Positions 43,760-52,359 of a stretch of 64,000 nucleotides of DNA are shown in pieces (positions within the stretch are counted from its first letter, which is position 1; every line of letters begins with the position of its first letter). Location: NCBI RefSeq assembly GCF_052156635.1, contig NZ_JBQKUO010000002.1, positions 62,001-126,000 on the forward strand, written 5' to 3'. This stretch comes from Nitrospina sp052156635 (GTDB lineage Bacteria > Nitrospinota > Nitrospinia > Nitrospinales > Nitrospinaceae). Made by a program: the position numbers and the translations under genes. The notes below the pieces were generated by a model. That model made no database searches. It saw only the letters and a list, made by a program, of their open reading frames with translations, and was not told the DNA's origin.

Positions 43760-44215
43760 ATGTCTTACAGTAACGAGTTGTACCAACAGGTGATCCTGGA
43801 TCATAACAAAAAGCCCCGCAACTTCCGGGAAATCGATAACGCCACGCACCAGTGCCACGGATTCAATCCCCTGTGCGGCGACGATTACACGGTGTACCTC
43901 AACGTCGATGACAAGGGGATCATTCAGGACATCAGTTTCATGGGATCAGGATGCGCCATCTCCAAGGCCAGTTCCTCTCTCATGACCCACAACCTGAAGG
44001 GCAAAACGGTGGACGAAGCCAAGGTCATGTTTGACGAGTTTCACCGCATGGTGCTGGGTGAGTTCGACCCCGAAGAAAACAAAGACAATCACCTGGGCAA
44101 GCTGTCGCTGTTCAAAGGCATCCGCGAATTTCCTTCGCGCATCAAGTGCGCCAGCCTGTCCTGGCATTCCATGGTGGGGGCGCTGGATAAAAACAGCGAC
44201 GTCACCACCGAGTAG
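43760..44215 (+). CDS. sufU: SufU-type sulfur acceptor / scaffold protein
   Basis: A 151-residue U-type protein with cysteines Cys39 (NPLCGDD), Cys65 (GSGCAIS) and Cys130 (RIKCASLSW), the SufU pattern, and the SufU-type insertion between the second and third cysteines (about residues 98-118). In Gram-positive bacteria SufU binds zinc and accepts persulfide from SufS; the same pairing is likely here. It is 106 bp after sufS and 52 bp before the radical SAM gene. The gap before it contains a short GTCCGCC/GGCGGAC hairpin without a T-run. Confidence 0.93.
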   Translation: MSYSNELYQQVILDHNKKPRNFREIDNATHQCHGFNPLCGDDYTVYLNVDDKGIIQDISFMGSGCAISKASSSLMTHNLKGKTVDEAKVMFDEFHRMVLGEFDPEENKDNHLGKLSLFKGIREFPSRIKCASLSWHSMVGALDKNSDVTTE

Positions 44216-44267
44216 AACCGGGAGCAACCCGGCCTGGCTCTCTCCTAAGCAAGTCTGGAGGTGAACG

Positions 44268-45329
44268 ATGCCAACCCTCACCCTGACCGACCTCGATTCC
44301 CGGACCCGACCGGGCGATCTGTTCCATCCCCTCGACGACGGCAAACTCATCTGCACCGCCTGCGGGCACCGTTGCACCCTGAAGCCCGGCCAGCGCGGCG
44401 TGTGCAAGATCCGTTACAACCTGGACGGACAACTCCTCGTTCCCTTCGCCTACACGGCGGGGGTGCAGAACGACCCCATCGAAAAAAAACCGTTTTTCCA
44501 CGCGCTCCCCGGCACCAATGCGCTCAGCTTCGGCATGCTGGGGTGCGATTTCCGGTGCGCCTACTGCCAGAACTGGTTCACCAGCCAGACGCTCCGCGAC
44601 GATCGTGCGACACAGAATTACCGACCGACGACTCCGCGGGAAATCTGCGATCTGGCCATCCGTCACGGCTCCAAAACCATCGTCTCCACCTACAACGAAC
44701 CGTTGATCACGAGCGAATGGGCGGTCGAGGTATTCAGGGAAGCGCGGTCGCGGGGCCTTGTGACCGGGTATGTTTCCAACGGCCATGGCACCCCGGAGGT
44801 TCTGGAGTACGTAAGGCCCTGGCTCGATCTGTTCAAGATCGACCTCAAGTGCTTCGACGAGAAAAAATACAAACTGTTGGGCGGAAACTTTCAGGAAGTG
44901 CTGGACACCATCCGTCAGGTGCACGAGATGGGATTCTGGCTGGAGATCGTGACGCTGGTCATTCCCGGTTACAACGACAGCGATGAAGAACTGAACGGCA
45001 TTGCCGAGTTTCTCGCGGACGTCTCTCTGGATATTCCCTGGCATGTGACCGCCTTTCACCCTGACTACAAGATGGGCGATACCGGGGCCACCCCGGTTGT
45101 GACGCTGGATCGGGCTCGCCACATCGGCCTTTCCAAGGGACTCCGGTTCGTTTACAGCGGGAACCGTCCGGGAGAGGTGGGCGATTCGGAAAACACGTTT
45201 TGCCCGGGGTGCAGGTCCACGCTCATAGAGCGGCGCGGGTTTCGGGTGATTTGCAATCGGCTCGGGGAGCAGGGGGCGTGTCCCGATTGCGGAGAGAAAA
45301 TTCCGGGCAGGTGGACGCTGGCGGCTTGA
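44268..45329 (+). CDS. AmrS-like radical SAM protein (AmmeMemoRadiSam group)
   Basis: A 353-residue radical SAM enzyme. The cluster motif GCDFRCAYCQNW uses Cys93, Cys97 and Cys100. An N-terminal cysteine group (C29, C32, C36, C46: CTACGHRCTLKPGQRGVC) and a C-terminal zinc-ribbon-like tail (CPGCRST and CPDCGEKIPGRW) flank the barrel, the layout of AmrS/PflA-like enzymes. TYNEPLI and LKCFDEKKYK are also typical. Its usual partners AMMECR1 and Memo are not nearby. It follows sufU by 52 bp with a strong ribosome site (GGAGGTG), so it is likely co-transcribed with the SUF genes. The substrate is unknown. Confidence 0.85.
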   Translation: MPTLTLTDLDSRTRPGDLFHPLDDGKLICTACGHRCTLKPGQRGVCKIRYNLDGQLLVPFAYTAGVQNDPIEKKPFFHALPGTNALSFGMLGCDFRCAYCQNWFTSQTLRDDRATQNYRPTTPREICDLAIRHGSKTIVSTYNEPLITSEWAVEVFREARSRGLVTGYVSNGHGTPEVLEYVRPWLDLFKIDLKCFDEKKYKLLGGNFQEVLDTIRQVHEMGFWLEIVTLVIPGYNDSDEELNGIAEFLADVSLDIPWHVTAFHPDYKMGDTGATPVVTLDRARHIGLSKGLRFVYSGNRPGEVGDSENTFCPGCRSTLIERRGFRVICNRLGEQGACPDCGEKIPGRWTLAA

Positions 45330-45349
45330 AGAAAACCGCTCCGTGGCCG

Positions 45350-46504
45350 TCAGTTGACGGGGTCGCGCTCGATTTCAAACAGGAAGGTTGAGCCTTTGCC
45401 CTGCTCGGTTTCAAACCAGATGCGCCCGCGGTGCAGGTCTTCGATGATCTCGCGGCAGGAAAGCAGCCCGAACCCGTTGCCATCCGGTTTGGATGTGTAT
45501 ACGTCCTTGAACAGAACCTCCTGTATCTCACTGCTGATGCCGTCGCCAAAATCCTGTATGCCCACCTGAACCCGGTGGCCCTTATCATTCAGGTGAACGT
45601 GAATTTCTCCTTCCGGCTCGGTGGCGTACCCGGCGTTGATCAACAGGTTCTGGATCACACGTTTGATGTCCAGGTAATTGAACCGGGCGAAGTGCTCCGT
45701 CCCATTGTTCTGAAACACAACCGTTTTTCCTTTCAGGTGCTTGTGCAAGCTGATCTCTTCCACGGTGTCGTGCAGCAGTTTGGTGAGATCATAATCGGAC
45801 TTGGTGTGTTCCACGGTCTTGCTTTTGATGCGTGAAAGACCTTGTTCGACCATGGTCAGCAGATCGCATTTAACGGAAGAGATGGTGTCGTGGCACTTCT
45901 GGGCGGTGTCCCACCCCTGCCGGGGCCGATGTTCCTGATTGGTGCCTCGCAGGTTGCCCAGCAGTTCGTAGGCCCAGAACTCCGCATAGCCCAGGGGAGT
46001 CAGGCAGTTCTTGAGGTCGTGGGTGAAATGGCGCAATGACAGGATGTCCTGCTCCAGCGCGCCCAGCAGGCCCCGGATGTGCGTTGACAGGATCTGCAAC
46101 ATCTCCCACAGCGCCTGTGGATTGCTGCCCACGGTTTGCCGGAACAATTCCTCCTCAACCTCCAGCAGCAGGCTTTCCTGGCAAGCATGTGCGTTTGCGG
46201 ACCGTGGTTTGAAGTCGATGAGTGCCATCTCTCCCAGAAGATCCCCGCTTTGCAGCCGGGTAATAAGTTTGCCGCCCCGGGTCACCTCGATTTCTCCGCT
46301 CATGATGACAAAAAGAGACTTGCTGGTGTCGCCTTCCTTGAGGAGCACATCTTCTTCCTTCAGGTGCCATTCCCGGCCTTCGCTCAGAAGCTTTTCCAGA
46401 TTCGCCGTGTCGAGAAGGCCGAAAACCCTGGTTTGCTTCAACAACTGGAGCTTGACGGCCGGTGTTTGAAAAGAGGGATTTTGAGGCTGGATATCGGAAC
46501 TCAT
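45350..46504 (-). CDS. Soluble histidine kinase with N-terminal cyclic-nucleotide-binding domain
   Basis: A 384-residue protein with no membrane helix. Residues 20-140 form a cNMP-binding (CAP/Crp) domain: VFGLLDTANLEKLL, SLFVIMSGEIEV, GDLLGEMALIDFKPRSANAHA. A dimerisation helix carries the likely phospho-histidine in LRHFTHDLKNCLTPLGY near residue 160. The HATPase domain has intact N-box (NLLINAGYA), DFGDGIS and NGFGLLSCREI motifs. This couples a cyclic nucleotide or similar ligand directly to phosphorylation. No receiver is adjacent. It is transcribed alone, divergent from the flavin-reductase-fold gene. Confidence 0.85.
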   Translation of the reverse strand: MSSDIQPQNPSFQTPAVKLQLLKQTRVFGLLDTANLEKLLSEGREWHLKEEDVLLKEGDTSKSLFVIMSGEIEVTRGGKLITRLQSGDLLGEMALIDFKPRSANAHACQESLLLEVEEELFRQTVGSNPQALWEMLQILSTHIRGLLGALEQDILSLRHFTHDLKNCLTPLGYAEFWAYELLGNLRGTNQEHRPRQGWDTAQKCHDTISSVKCDLLTMVEQGLSRIKSKTVEHTKSDYDLTKLLHDTVEEISLHKHLKGKTVVFQNNGTEHFARFNYLDIKRVIQNLLINAGYATEPEGEIHVHLNDKGHRVQVGIQDFGDGISSEIQEVLFKDVYTSKPDGNGFGLLSCREIIEDLHRGRIWFETEQGKGSTFLFEIERDPVN

Positions 46505-46548
46505 ATGGCAGTATCCTGTCGTGTGTTGAAACGAGACTGGTACTATTT

Positions 46549-46577
46549 ATCGTAAAGAAATTACATATCAGGTTCAA
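46549..46577 (-). promoter_or_regulatory. Promoter of the cNMP-domain kinase
   Basis: On the minus strand TTGAAC (46572-46577) and TACGAT (46549-46554) are 17 bases apart. The interval 46505-46831 is AT-rich compared with its surroundings and contains no gene besides the two divergent promoters. Confidence 0.55.
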
Positions 46578-46747
46578 TGCTTTATAACGTCTTATGGATC
46601 TTTGTGATTTGGAAACTTATTTAAAAATAATGGTTTGCGGAATACCCGCTACCGTCTGGGTTCGGAAGAAACATAAGGTCCCGGAGTGTCTGGGGTCTGG
46701 TCAAATGCTTTGAAATTTAGGACAATATAGGCAGATTCCCGGGTCAT

Positions 46748-46775
46748 TTCACACATTTGCGGAATCAGATATTAT
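46748..46775 (+). promoter_or_regulatory. Promoter of the flavin-reductase-fold gene
   Basis: TTCACA (46748-46753) and TATTAT (46770-46775) are 16 bases apart, each matching consensus in five of six positions. Transcription would start near 46782, about 50 nt before the TTG start. Confidence 0.6.
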
Positions 46776-46831
46776 CAACCATTGCGAAAATTCTTTCTGG
46801 AATTTAAGCCAATCCGAGCGAGGAAATTGTT

Positions 46832-47308
46832 TTGCGAAATAAAAAACAAATAGGCAAAGCCCTGGGCCGTGTGCCCAGTGGATTGTTCATTGTGACTGCC
46901 TCACATGAGGATCGGGAGGATGCGGTGCTGACGAGCTGGGTCAATCAGTGCTCGTTTGAACCGCCTGCGGTGACCATTGTGCTTGGCACAACCCGGCCGG
47001 CACGTTTGCTGGTGGAGGCCTCAGGTGCATTCACCTTGAATATTCTTGGTAAAGAATCCAACAGCCTGCTCAAACATTTCTTTAAACCGCCCGCGGAAGG
47101 CGTTTCAATTTTTCAGGGACTCAATGTGTCAAAGGGACACAAGGGAATCAAGATTCTGGATGATTCCGTGGCTTATCTGGAATGCGAGGTTCGCGAACAA
47201 CAAAGGTTCGGTGATCATATTCTTTATACTGGCGAGGTTGTTGGTGGCAAAACCTTGAAAGGTGGGGAACCCTATGTACACGTGCGCGATACGGGGTTCA
47301 GCTATTGA
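46832..47308 (+). CDS. Flavin-reductase-like FMN-binding split-barrel protein
   Basis: A 158-residue protein of the flavin reductase domain family. ALGRVPSGLFIVTASHED is the family N-terminus; TSWVNQCSFEPPAVTIVLG and the FTLNILGKE segment form the FMN-binding barrel. Such proteins reduce flavins for a partner oxygenase or transfer electrons as stand-alone FMN proteins. No partner lies adjacent. The start is TTG at 46832, with GAGGAAA about eight bases upstream; no in-frame ATG gives a full domain. Confidence 0.82.
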   Translation: MRNKKQIGKALGRVPSGLFIVTASHEDREDAVLTSWVNQCSFEPPAVTIVLGTTRPARLLVEASGAFTLNILGKESNSLLKHFFKPPAEGVSIFQGLNVSKGHKGIKILDDSVAYLECEVREQQRFGDHILYTGEVVGGKTLKGGEPYVHVRDTGFSY

Positions 47309-47323
47309 GAGGAAGGAGGTGGG

Positions 47324-47590
47324 CTATTCCAGCCCCAGCATTTGCTTGAATTCGGTACGTGTCCACAACCAGTAAAACAGGGTGATGACGAAAATGAGGG
47401 TCGCCACCGTGCCGATAATGGCAAAAACCAGGCGTTTGGGGTTTTCCTTGTAATAGTCCTTCACGTCCACGGCGAAGCTTTCCACCACGCCTTCGTCGGG
47501 ACGCTTGCGCCAGGTCTTGTCAACGACATCCTTGCTGTAGATGATGCCGATGATGACGAGGATGATCAGGATTTCAATTGCGCCGATCAT
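47324..47590 (-). CDS. Small membrane protein of unknown function
   Basis: An 88-residue protein with two hydrophobic helices (about residues 3-19 and 54-76) separated by a charged loop (VDKTWRKRPDEGVVESF). The first helix followed by basic residues recalls TatA-like proteins but the glycine hinge and amphipathic helix are missing, so I do not assign it. Its start overlaps the stop of the large TPR/SUMF1 gene as ATGA, which indicates translational coupling and a shared job at the membrane. Confidence 0.7.
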   Translation of the reverse strand: MIGAIEILIILVIIGIIYSKDVVDKTWRKRPDEGVVESFAVDVKDYYKENPKRLVFAIIGTVATLIFVITLFYWLWTRTEFKQMLGLE

Positions 47591-50094
47591 GGTTGTGCAG
47601 TTCCTTCCCCTGTTGCCGGGCTCAGAGTTTCGAGACCGGGTGCCGGGTCAAACGAAATGTGTTTCTTCGGAGTCTGGCTATCGGGGGTGGTGGCGCTCCA
47701 GGCGCAACGGAATCCGTAATCGTCTACCATGGCTGCGGGGTAGCTGTTGTTACGAAAGGAAGCGTATACGAACGACCGGAGGTCCCGCCAGGAGCCTCCT
47801 TTCAACACCTTGTATTCGCCGCCGATCTGACCCTTCGGGTTCGTTTTGTGATTTTCCTCTTTATAATACTCCCGGTCATACCAGTCGTCCACCCATTCTT
47901 TCACGTTTCCAAGCATGTGAAATACCCCGTAAAAGCTCTTTCCTTCGGGCATGGAATCAACGGGAACCATCACACGGTGCCGGATGTTTTCGTTCCATTG
48001 CAGGTTGTAGCGGCTTTTCTGGGGTGAAATGGGATCGTTTCCCCACGGAAACAGGTTGCCGTTCGGACCCCGCGCCGCTTTTTCCCATTCCGCCTCAGTG
48101 GGCAGGCGCTGGTCCTTCCATTTGCAGTACGCCGCCGCACCGAACCAGCTTACGTTGTTGGCGGGGTAATTTTCCAGACCGCGCCGTGGAATGAAACTTC
48201 CTCCCATTTGTTCGATCGTTCCAAATTTGTTGATTCCGAAAAACCCTTTGGTCTCCGGCATGGCATTCAAAAATTCGGCGAATTCCGCTGCAGACACTTC
48301 ATGTTTGTCGATGTAATACGTGTCCAGGTAAACCTTGTGTTTCGGCGCTTCATCGTCGCCATGATGATCGTCGCCCATGATGAAAAATCCCTGCGGCACC
48401 TTCACCATGCCTGCGGGCACGACCTCACCAATATTTTCCAGCATGGTGCGGGCCTCATCGGCCAGTTCGCCCTTCGGGTTGGTCGAAAGGAAGTCCTTCA
48501 GGCGCGACTGGGCCTGCCGGGTCTGTCCGCCTTCGAAAAGAATCCAGCCGGCGAAAAAATCGATCTCCACTAGGCCCGGATACCCGTCACGTGCTTCGTT
48601 GAGGTCGTCGATCATGCCCTCGACCGTCTTTTCGTCTTTCGCTTCGAGAGCTCTTCGGTACCACTGCTGCGCGGTTTTGAAGTCTTTTTTCAGGACATGG
48701 TAGAAACCGAGGTTCATGTGGGCCAGCGTGGTGAATGGAGAAGGTTTCGGGCTGGCGGTCAGTCCCCGTTGGGTCCACTCCACCGCCTTGTCCAGCTCCC
48801 CTTTGCGGTAATGCACCCAGCCCATTTGCACGTAGGCCGGAAGGCTTTGCGGGACCCGCTCGAGGATGTACTCGTACTGAACGATGGCCTTGTCGAAGTC
48901 GTCCATCAGGTAATACGCCTCGCCCATGCGCTCGTTGATTTCCAGGCGTTCAGGAAACGTTCCCTGCATCCATTCGAATACTCCGAGTGCCAGTTGAGCC
49001 TCCCCCATTTCCAGCAGGATGTTGCCCATCTGCATGCGCACTTCAAACTGGCCGGGTTGCAGGCGGTCGAGCAATTTGGTGTGGAGCAGGGCGGCAATGT
49101 GATTTCCCGTTTGCACGTACAGGCGCGAGAGCAGGTCGTGCACCGGTGGAAAACGCGGTTCCCGCTCCGCCACTTGTAAGAACGTTTCTATCGCCTCGTC
49201 GGTGCGGTCCGCCTGAGCGTACGCCACGCCCAGGTTGAACAGCGACGACAGGTTTTCCGGATCCGCTTCCAAAGCTTTTTTGTACTGGGCGATGGCGTCT
49301 TCCATACGGCCCATCTCGGAATAAACGTTGCCAAGGTTGTTCAGCGCGTCGATGGATTCCGGATTGATCTCTGTGGACAGGCTCAGGTAGAACACCGCGG
49401 TGTCGGGGTGCTGGTTGCGGTAAAATGTGAGACCCACATTTGAAAAATACGCGCCCAGCGTTTGCCGGGCGTTGAGGTTGGTCAGAAAGTACGATGCGTT
49501 TTCCGCAACCTGAAAACGGTCGCGGTAAAAATCATCTCCAAACTGGGCACCATCCTGTGTCGCCTCGATGTTGACGCGGTATTGGGCTGACTGGTACCGC
49601 ACGAAAAAGTGATTCGGCAAAGGCACACCGTAGAGGGGCAGGTCCAGCCGCTGGCCGAGGATCAAATATAGCAAGGACAGGTTCATGCAGTAACCACGTT
49701 TCGTCTCCAAAAGGCCGTGCAGGAACAGCTCCGCAGGAACCGTCGGCATTCCCGCCGCATCCACGGAATCAGTGAACCGGTATCCTTCCTGCTTGTGGAT
49801 GAGGCGGGTGAGCACTTCAACGGTTTTCTGCGGGGTCGGCTCTTCTCCCAGTTGTTGTTTTGCCTTGCCGGTGAGATCGTCCAACTGCTTGCGCAGGCGA
49901 TCGAGATCGAGCGCCGGCTGCCAGTGTTTGGAGACCAGCAACAGGGTTTCGGACAGGTCGATTTCGTCCGGAGGACGATTCACCGCTTTCCGGATCGTGT
50001 CTTCCGAGACAGGTGCGGCGGCGGTGTTCCAGGGAAGGCACAGGGTCAAAATGAAAAAGAAAACAAGGGTAAGACGAGCGGGACGGGAAATCAT
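47587..50094 (-). CDS. Exported transglutaminase-like / TPR / SUMF1-domain fusion protein
   Basis: An 835-residue protein with a signal peptide (about residues 1-27). Residues 90-215 resemble the SirB1 transglutaminase-like region, with the cysteine in KRGYCMNLSLLYLILGQRL and a histidine in PLPNHFFVRY. About nine TPR-like repeats follow (220-545), for example ALNNLGNVYSEMGRMEDAI. Residues 566-805 form a SUMF1/formylglycine-type domain (FIMGDDHHGDDEAPKH, RLPTEAEWEKAARG, GNVKEWVDDWY, GGSWRDLR). The two cysteines used by true formylglycine-generating enzyme are absent, so this domain probably binds or modifies something else. It overlaps the small membrane gene by 4 bp. Confidence 0.82.
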   Translation of the reverse strand: MISRPARLTLVFFFILTLCLPWNTAAAPVSEDTIRKAVNRPPDEIDLSETLLLVSKHWQPALDLDRLRKQLDDLTGKAKQQLGEEPTPQKTVEVLTRLIHKQEGYRFTDSVDAAGMPTVPAELFLHGLLETKRGYCMNLSLLYLILGQRLDLPLYGVPLPNHFFVRYQSAQYRVNIEATQDGAQFGDDFYRDRFQVAENASYFLTNLNARQTLGAYFSNVGLTFYRNQHPDTAVFYLSLSTEINPESIDALNNLGNVYSEMGRMEDAIAQYKKALEADPENLSSLFNLGVAYAQADRTDEAIETFLQVAEREPRFPPVHDLLSRLYVQTGNHIAALLHTKLLDRLQPGQFEVRMQMGNILLEMGEAQLALGVFEWMQGTFPERLEINERMGEAYYLMDDFDKAIVQYEYILERVPQSLPAYVQMGWVHYRKGELDKAVEWTQRGLTASPKPSPFTTLAHMNLGFYHVLKKDFKTAQQWYRRALEAKDEKTVEGMIDDLNEARDGYPGLVEIDFFAGWILFEGGQTRQAQSRLKDFLSTNPKGELADEARTMLENIGEVVPAGMVKVPQGFFIMGDDHHGDDEAPKHKVYLDTYYIDKHEVSAAEFAEFLNAMPETKGFFGINKFGTIEQMGGSFIPRRGLENYPANNVSWFGAAAYCKWKDQRLPTEAEWEKAARGPNGNLFPWGNDPISPQKSRYNLQWNENIRHRVMVPVDSMPEGKSFYGVFHMLGNVKEWVDDWYDREYYKEENHKTNPKGQIGGEYKVLKGGSWRDLRSFVYASFRNNSYPAAMVDDYGFRCAWSATTPDSQTPKKHISFDPAPGLETLSPATGEGTAQP

Positions 50095-50202
50095 ACGGTA
50101 CCTGGCGACCTCTTTTAAGGTGAAAAGGCAGTTCGGAATTTTTCCTATTATATCAAATGCAGGGACATTGACGAGACCCCGCTTTCGAGCCGGAAGACCG
50201 TC

Positions 50203-52359
50203 TCATTCCCGCCGAAGCATCCAGCCTTCCACCAGGAACACGCATGCCAGCAGAAACAGAAAGGGACCCACCAGGGGCAGGCCGCCTTCCACCTGTGACG
50301 ATTCCCTGATGTCGGAATCGCGGAGAACCGTCACCGCATAACCAGGCAGGAATTTTTTCACCTCGTCCGGTGTGAGGGTTTCGGTCACGGATTCGGTCGT
50401 GTCGATGTTGACCGTCACGGTGCCGATGTACCGCGCATCCGCCGGAAGCTGATTGACTCGCGTGCCCGAATCGCCTTCACTGCGTTCGCCCTCAGGGGAT
50501 TGGGTTGACTGGTACAGGCGGTAGGGTCCGGGGGTCCAGGTGTCCTGGAACTGCAAATCCGAGTCGCCGGTTTTTTCCAAAGCAAGGATACCCCCGCCCG
50601 GCGTTACGATGTAAGCATACGGCCCGACCTCTTCCATCACGATGGGGTGGCCCACCTTGAGATCCTGATCGGACAAACTTTCCAGGCTTTGCGCGATGTA
50701 CTTCACCCAGCGTTGCACCCACGGCAAAAACGTGGGCTGGATGGGGAACTGGTTCCAGTCGCGGTCGACACTGGAGGTGAATAGCATCACCTTGCCGCGG
50801 CCGAAAGATGATTCCACCAGCGCCGGGTACTCGTTGGTGTAGCGCATAGGTATCAGGAAATCGCGGTCCGCCCGCGGTGCCACGCTGTACAGCGCATAAA
50901 AAGCCACCTGCGCCATCTGTTGCATGGATTTTCCCTGAAACGTGCGGAGCACCGGGTGCGGGTTTTCACCCCCCTGCAATCTAAAAGGTTCACTCTTCCC
51001 ATCGACCTGGTTGAGTGTCTGGAGGGTAACGGGAAGCAGAATGCCCATTTTCTCATTGTAGAATTTTGCGTCCACCTGGTCGCCCAGCGATATGAACAGG
51101 CCGCCTCCCCGTTTCACAAATTCCTCCAGCCTGCGTTCGTAGTCAAAGGGCAGGGACCGGACGTTGCACAAAATGACCACGGAGTACTGTTCCAGTTTGC
51201 GGTCAGGGAGTTCCGCCAGGGTCGAAACCGTAGGCTGGATGTCCGTCACGTTGGCGCGAAACGGGTTCAAGGCCTTTTCCACGTAAAACGATTCGTTCTG
51301 GTGCGATACACCGCGCGGATCGCCATCGACAATCAGAACCTGGATCTTGCGGTCGGGTTGAAACGAGAACAGCCTGCGGTTATCGACGTTCTGTCCGTCG
51401 TCCTGGATTTCAACATAACCCTGCACGGCCTCCCTCCCCAGATATGGAAAGGAAAACGCCTTGTCCACGCGGCCGCCAGCCGGCAGGTCGATGAAATCCT
51501 CGCTTTTGGTTTGGCCGTCCACTACAAGCGCCACTCGCAATTGGGAGATGGCAATGTCCGGTTGCAGGTTGACGATGCTCGCCTCCACGCGCAGGATGCG
51601 ATTGTTGGTGAGAAATTCCTGCGTCAGGTCAACGTGCTCCACCAACGCGCGGTTTTTTTCCATGCGGTGTGCGGAGAAGTCGATGACCTTGATCGGCACC
51701 GATCCGGGATCCTCCGTCAGGTTCTCCAGTTCCTTTTCCTTCCAGCCGTTACGGTCGAGGTCGGTCAGCACGAAGATTCGCCGGTTTTCCTCCTTTGCCG
51801 TGCTCAGCAGGTCATACGCTTTGGTCAAGCCCTGGCCAATACTTGTGGTCTGAAACGATGGTTTCGAAAGCTTGAGCAGTTTGACGATCTGGGCCGCATC
51901 GCCGGTCCAGTCCTGCACCACCCGGGCCGGATTGGAGGCGTAAACGAGGCTGAAGGTGTTGTTGGCGGGAAGGCGTTCCAGCAAAGCCGCCGCAAACGCC
52001 ACAGTCTGGTTATAGAGGGTCTGGTCCTTGGACTGGGCCGCCATGCTATAGGAGTTGTCCACGAGGATCACGTTGGCGGTCGGTTTCGACGGAAGGAACT
52101 CCTCCGGTCCGCCGAAGGAAAAGATGGGGCTCGCCAGGGCGAGGCTCAAACACGCGATCGCCAGGCAACGGAACAGCAGGAGCAAAAGCCGGTTCGGTTG
52201 CGAGCGGCGGATGCTCCGCTTCTGCACCTGCTCGAGCAGGTAAACAGCCGAGAAGGGGATCCGTTTCTGCTGGCGACGGGTGAGCAGGTGCACCAGGATG
52301 GGCAGGGCGATGCCCAGCAGGCCCAGCAAAAACCACGGTGATAAAAACTGGAGACTCAT
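50203..52359 (-). CDS. BatA-like membrane protein with VWA domain
   Basis: A 718-residue protein. The N-terminus has the BatA/aerotolerance-regulator motif FLSPWFLLGLLGIALPILVH followed by a second helix (about residues 58-80). A von Willebrand A domain (about 95-270) has the MIDAS loop VDNSYSMA. The middle resembles a glutamine-amidotransferase-like fold (VDGDPRG, GGGLFISLGDQ), and a C-terminal membrane helix lies at about 694-713. Proteins of this layout work with DUF58 and MoxR proteins in envelope stress or complex assembly. It is co-transcribed with the DUF58 gene by a 4-bp overlap. Confidence 0.83.
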   Translation of the reverse strand: MSLQFLSPWFLLGLLGIALPILVHLLTRRQQKRIPFSAVYLLEQVQKRSIRRSQPNRLLLLLFRCLAIACLSLALASPIFSFGGPEEFLPSKPTANVILVDNSYSMAAQSKDQTLYNQTVAFAAALLERLPANNTFSLVYASNPARVVQDWTGDAAQIVKLLKLSKPSFQTTSIGQGLTKAYDLLSTAKEENRRIFVLTDLDRNGWKEKELENLTEDPGSVPIKVIDFSAHRMEKNRALVEHVDLTQEFLTNNRILRVEASIVNLQPDIAISQLRVALVVDGQTKSEDFIDLPAGGRVDKAFSFPYLGREAVQGYVEIQDDGQNVDNRRLFSFQPDRKIQVLIVDGDPRGVSHQNESFYVEKALNPFRANVTDIQPTVSTLAELPDRKLEQYSVVILCNVRSLPFDYERRLEEFVKRGGGLFISLGDQVDAKFYNEKMGILLPVTLQTLNQVDGKSEPFRLQGGENPHPVLRTFQGKSMQQMAQVAFYALYSVAPRADRDFLIPMRYTNEYPALVESSFGRGKVMLFTSSVDRDWNQFPIQPTFLPWVQRWVKYIAQSLESLSDQDLKVGHPIVMEEVGPYAYIVTPGGGILALEKTGDSDLQFQDTWTPGPYRLYQSTQSPEGERSEGDSGTRVNQLPADARYIGTVTVNIDTTESVTETLTPDEVKKFLPGYAVTVLRDSDIRESSQVEGGLPLVGPFLFLLACVFLVEGWMLRRE

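Noticed and set aside
47324..47590. TatA-like protein
   Set aside because: The first helix fits loosely, but there is no glycine hinge or amphipathic helix and a second membrane helix is present.
47677..48396. Formylglycine-generating enzyme activity for the SUMF1 domain
   Set aside because: The C-terminal region has no paired active-site cysteines, so a sulfatase-modifying role is not supported.
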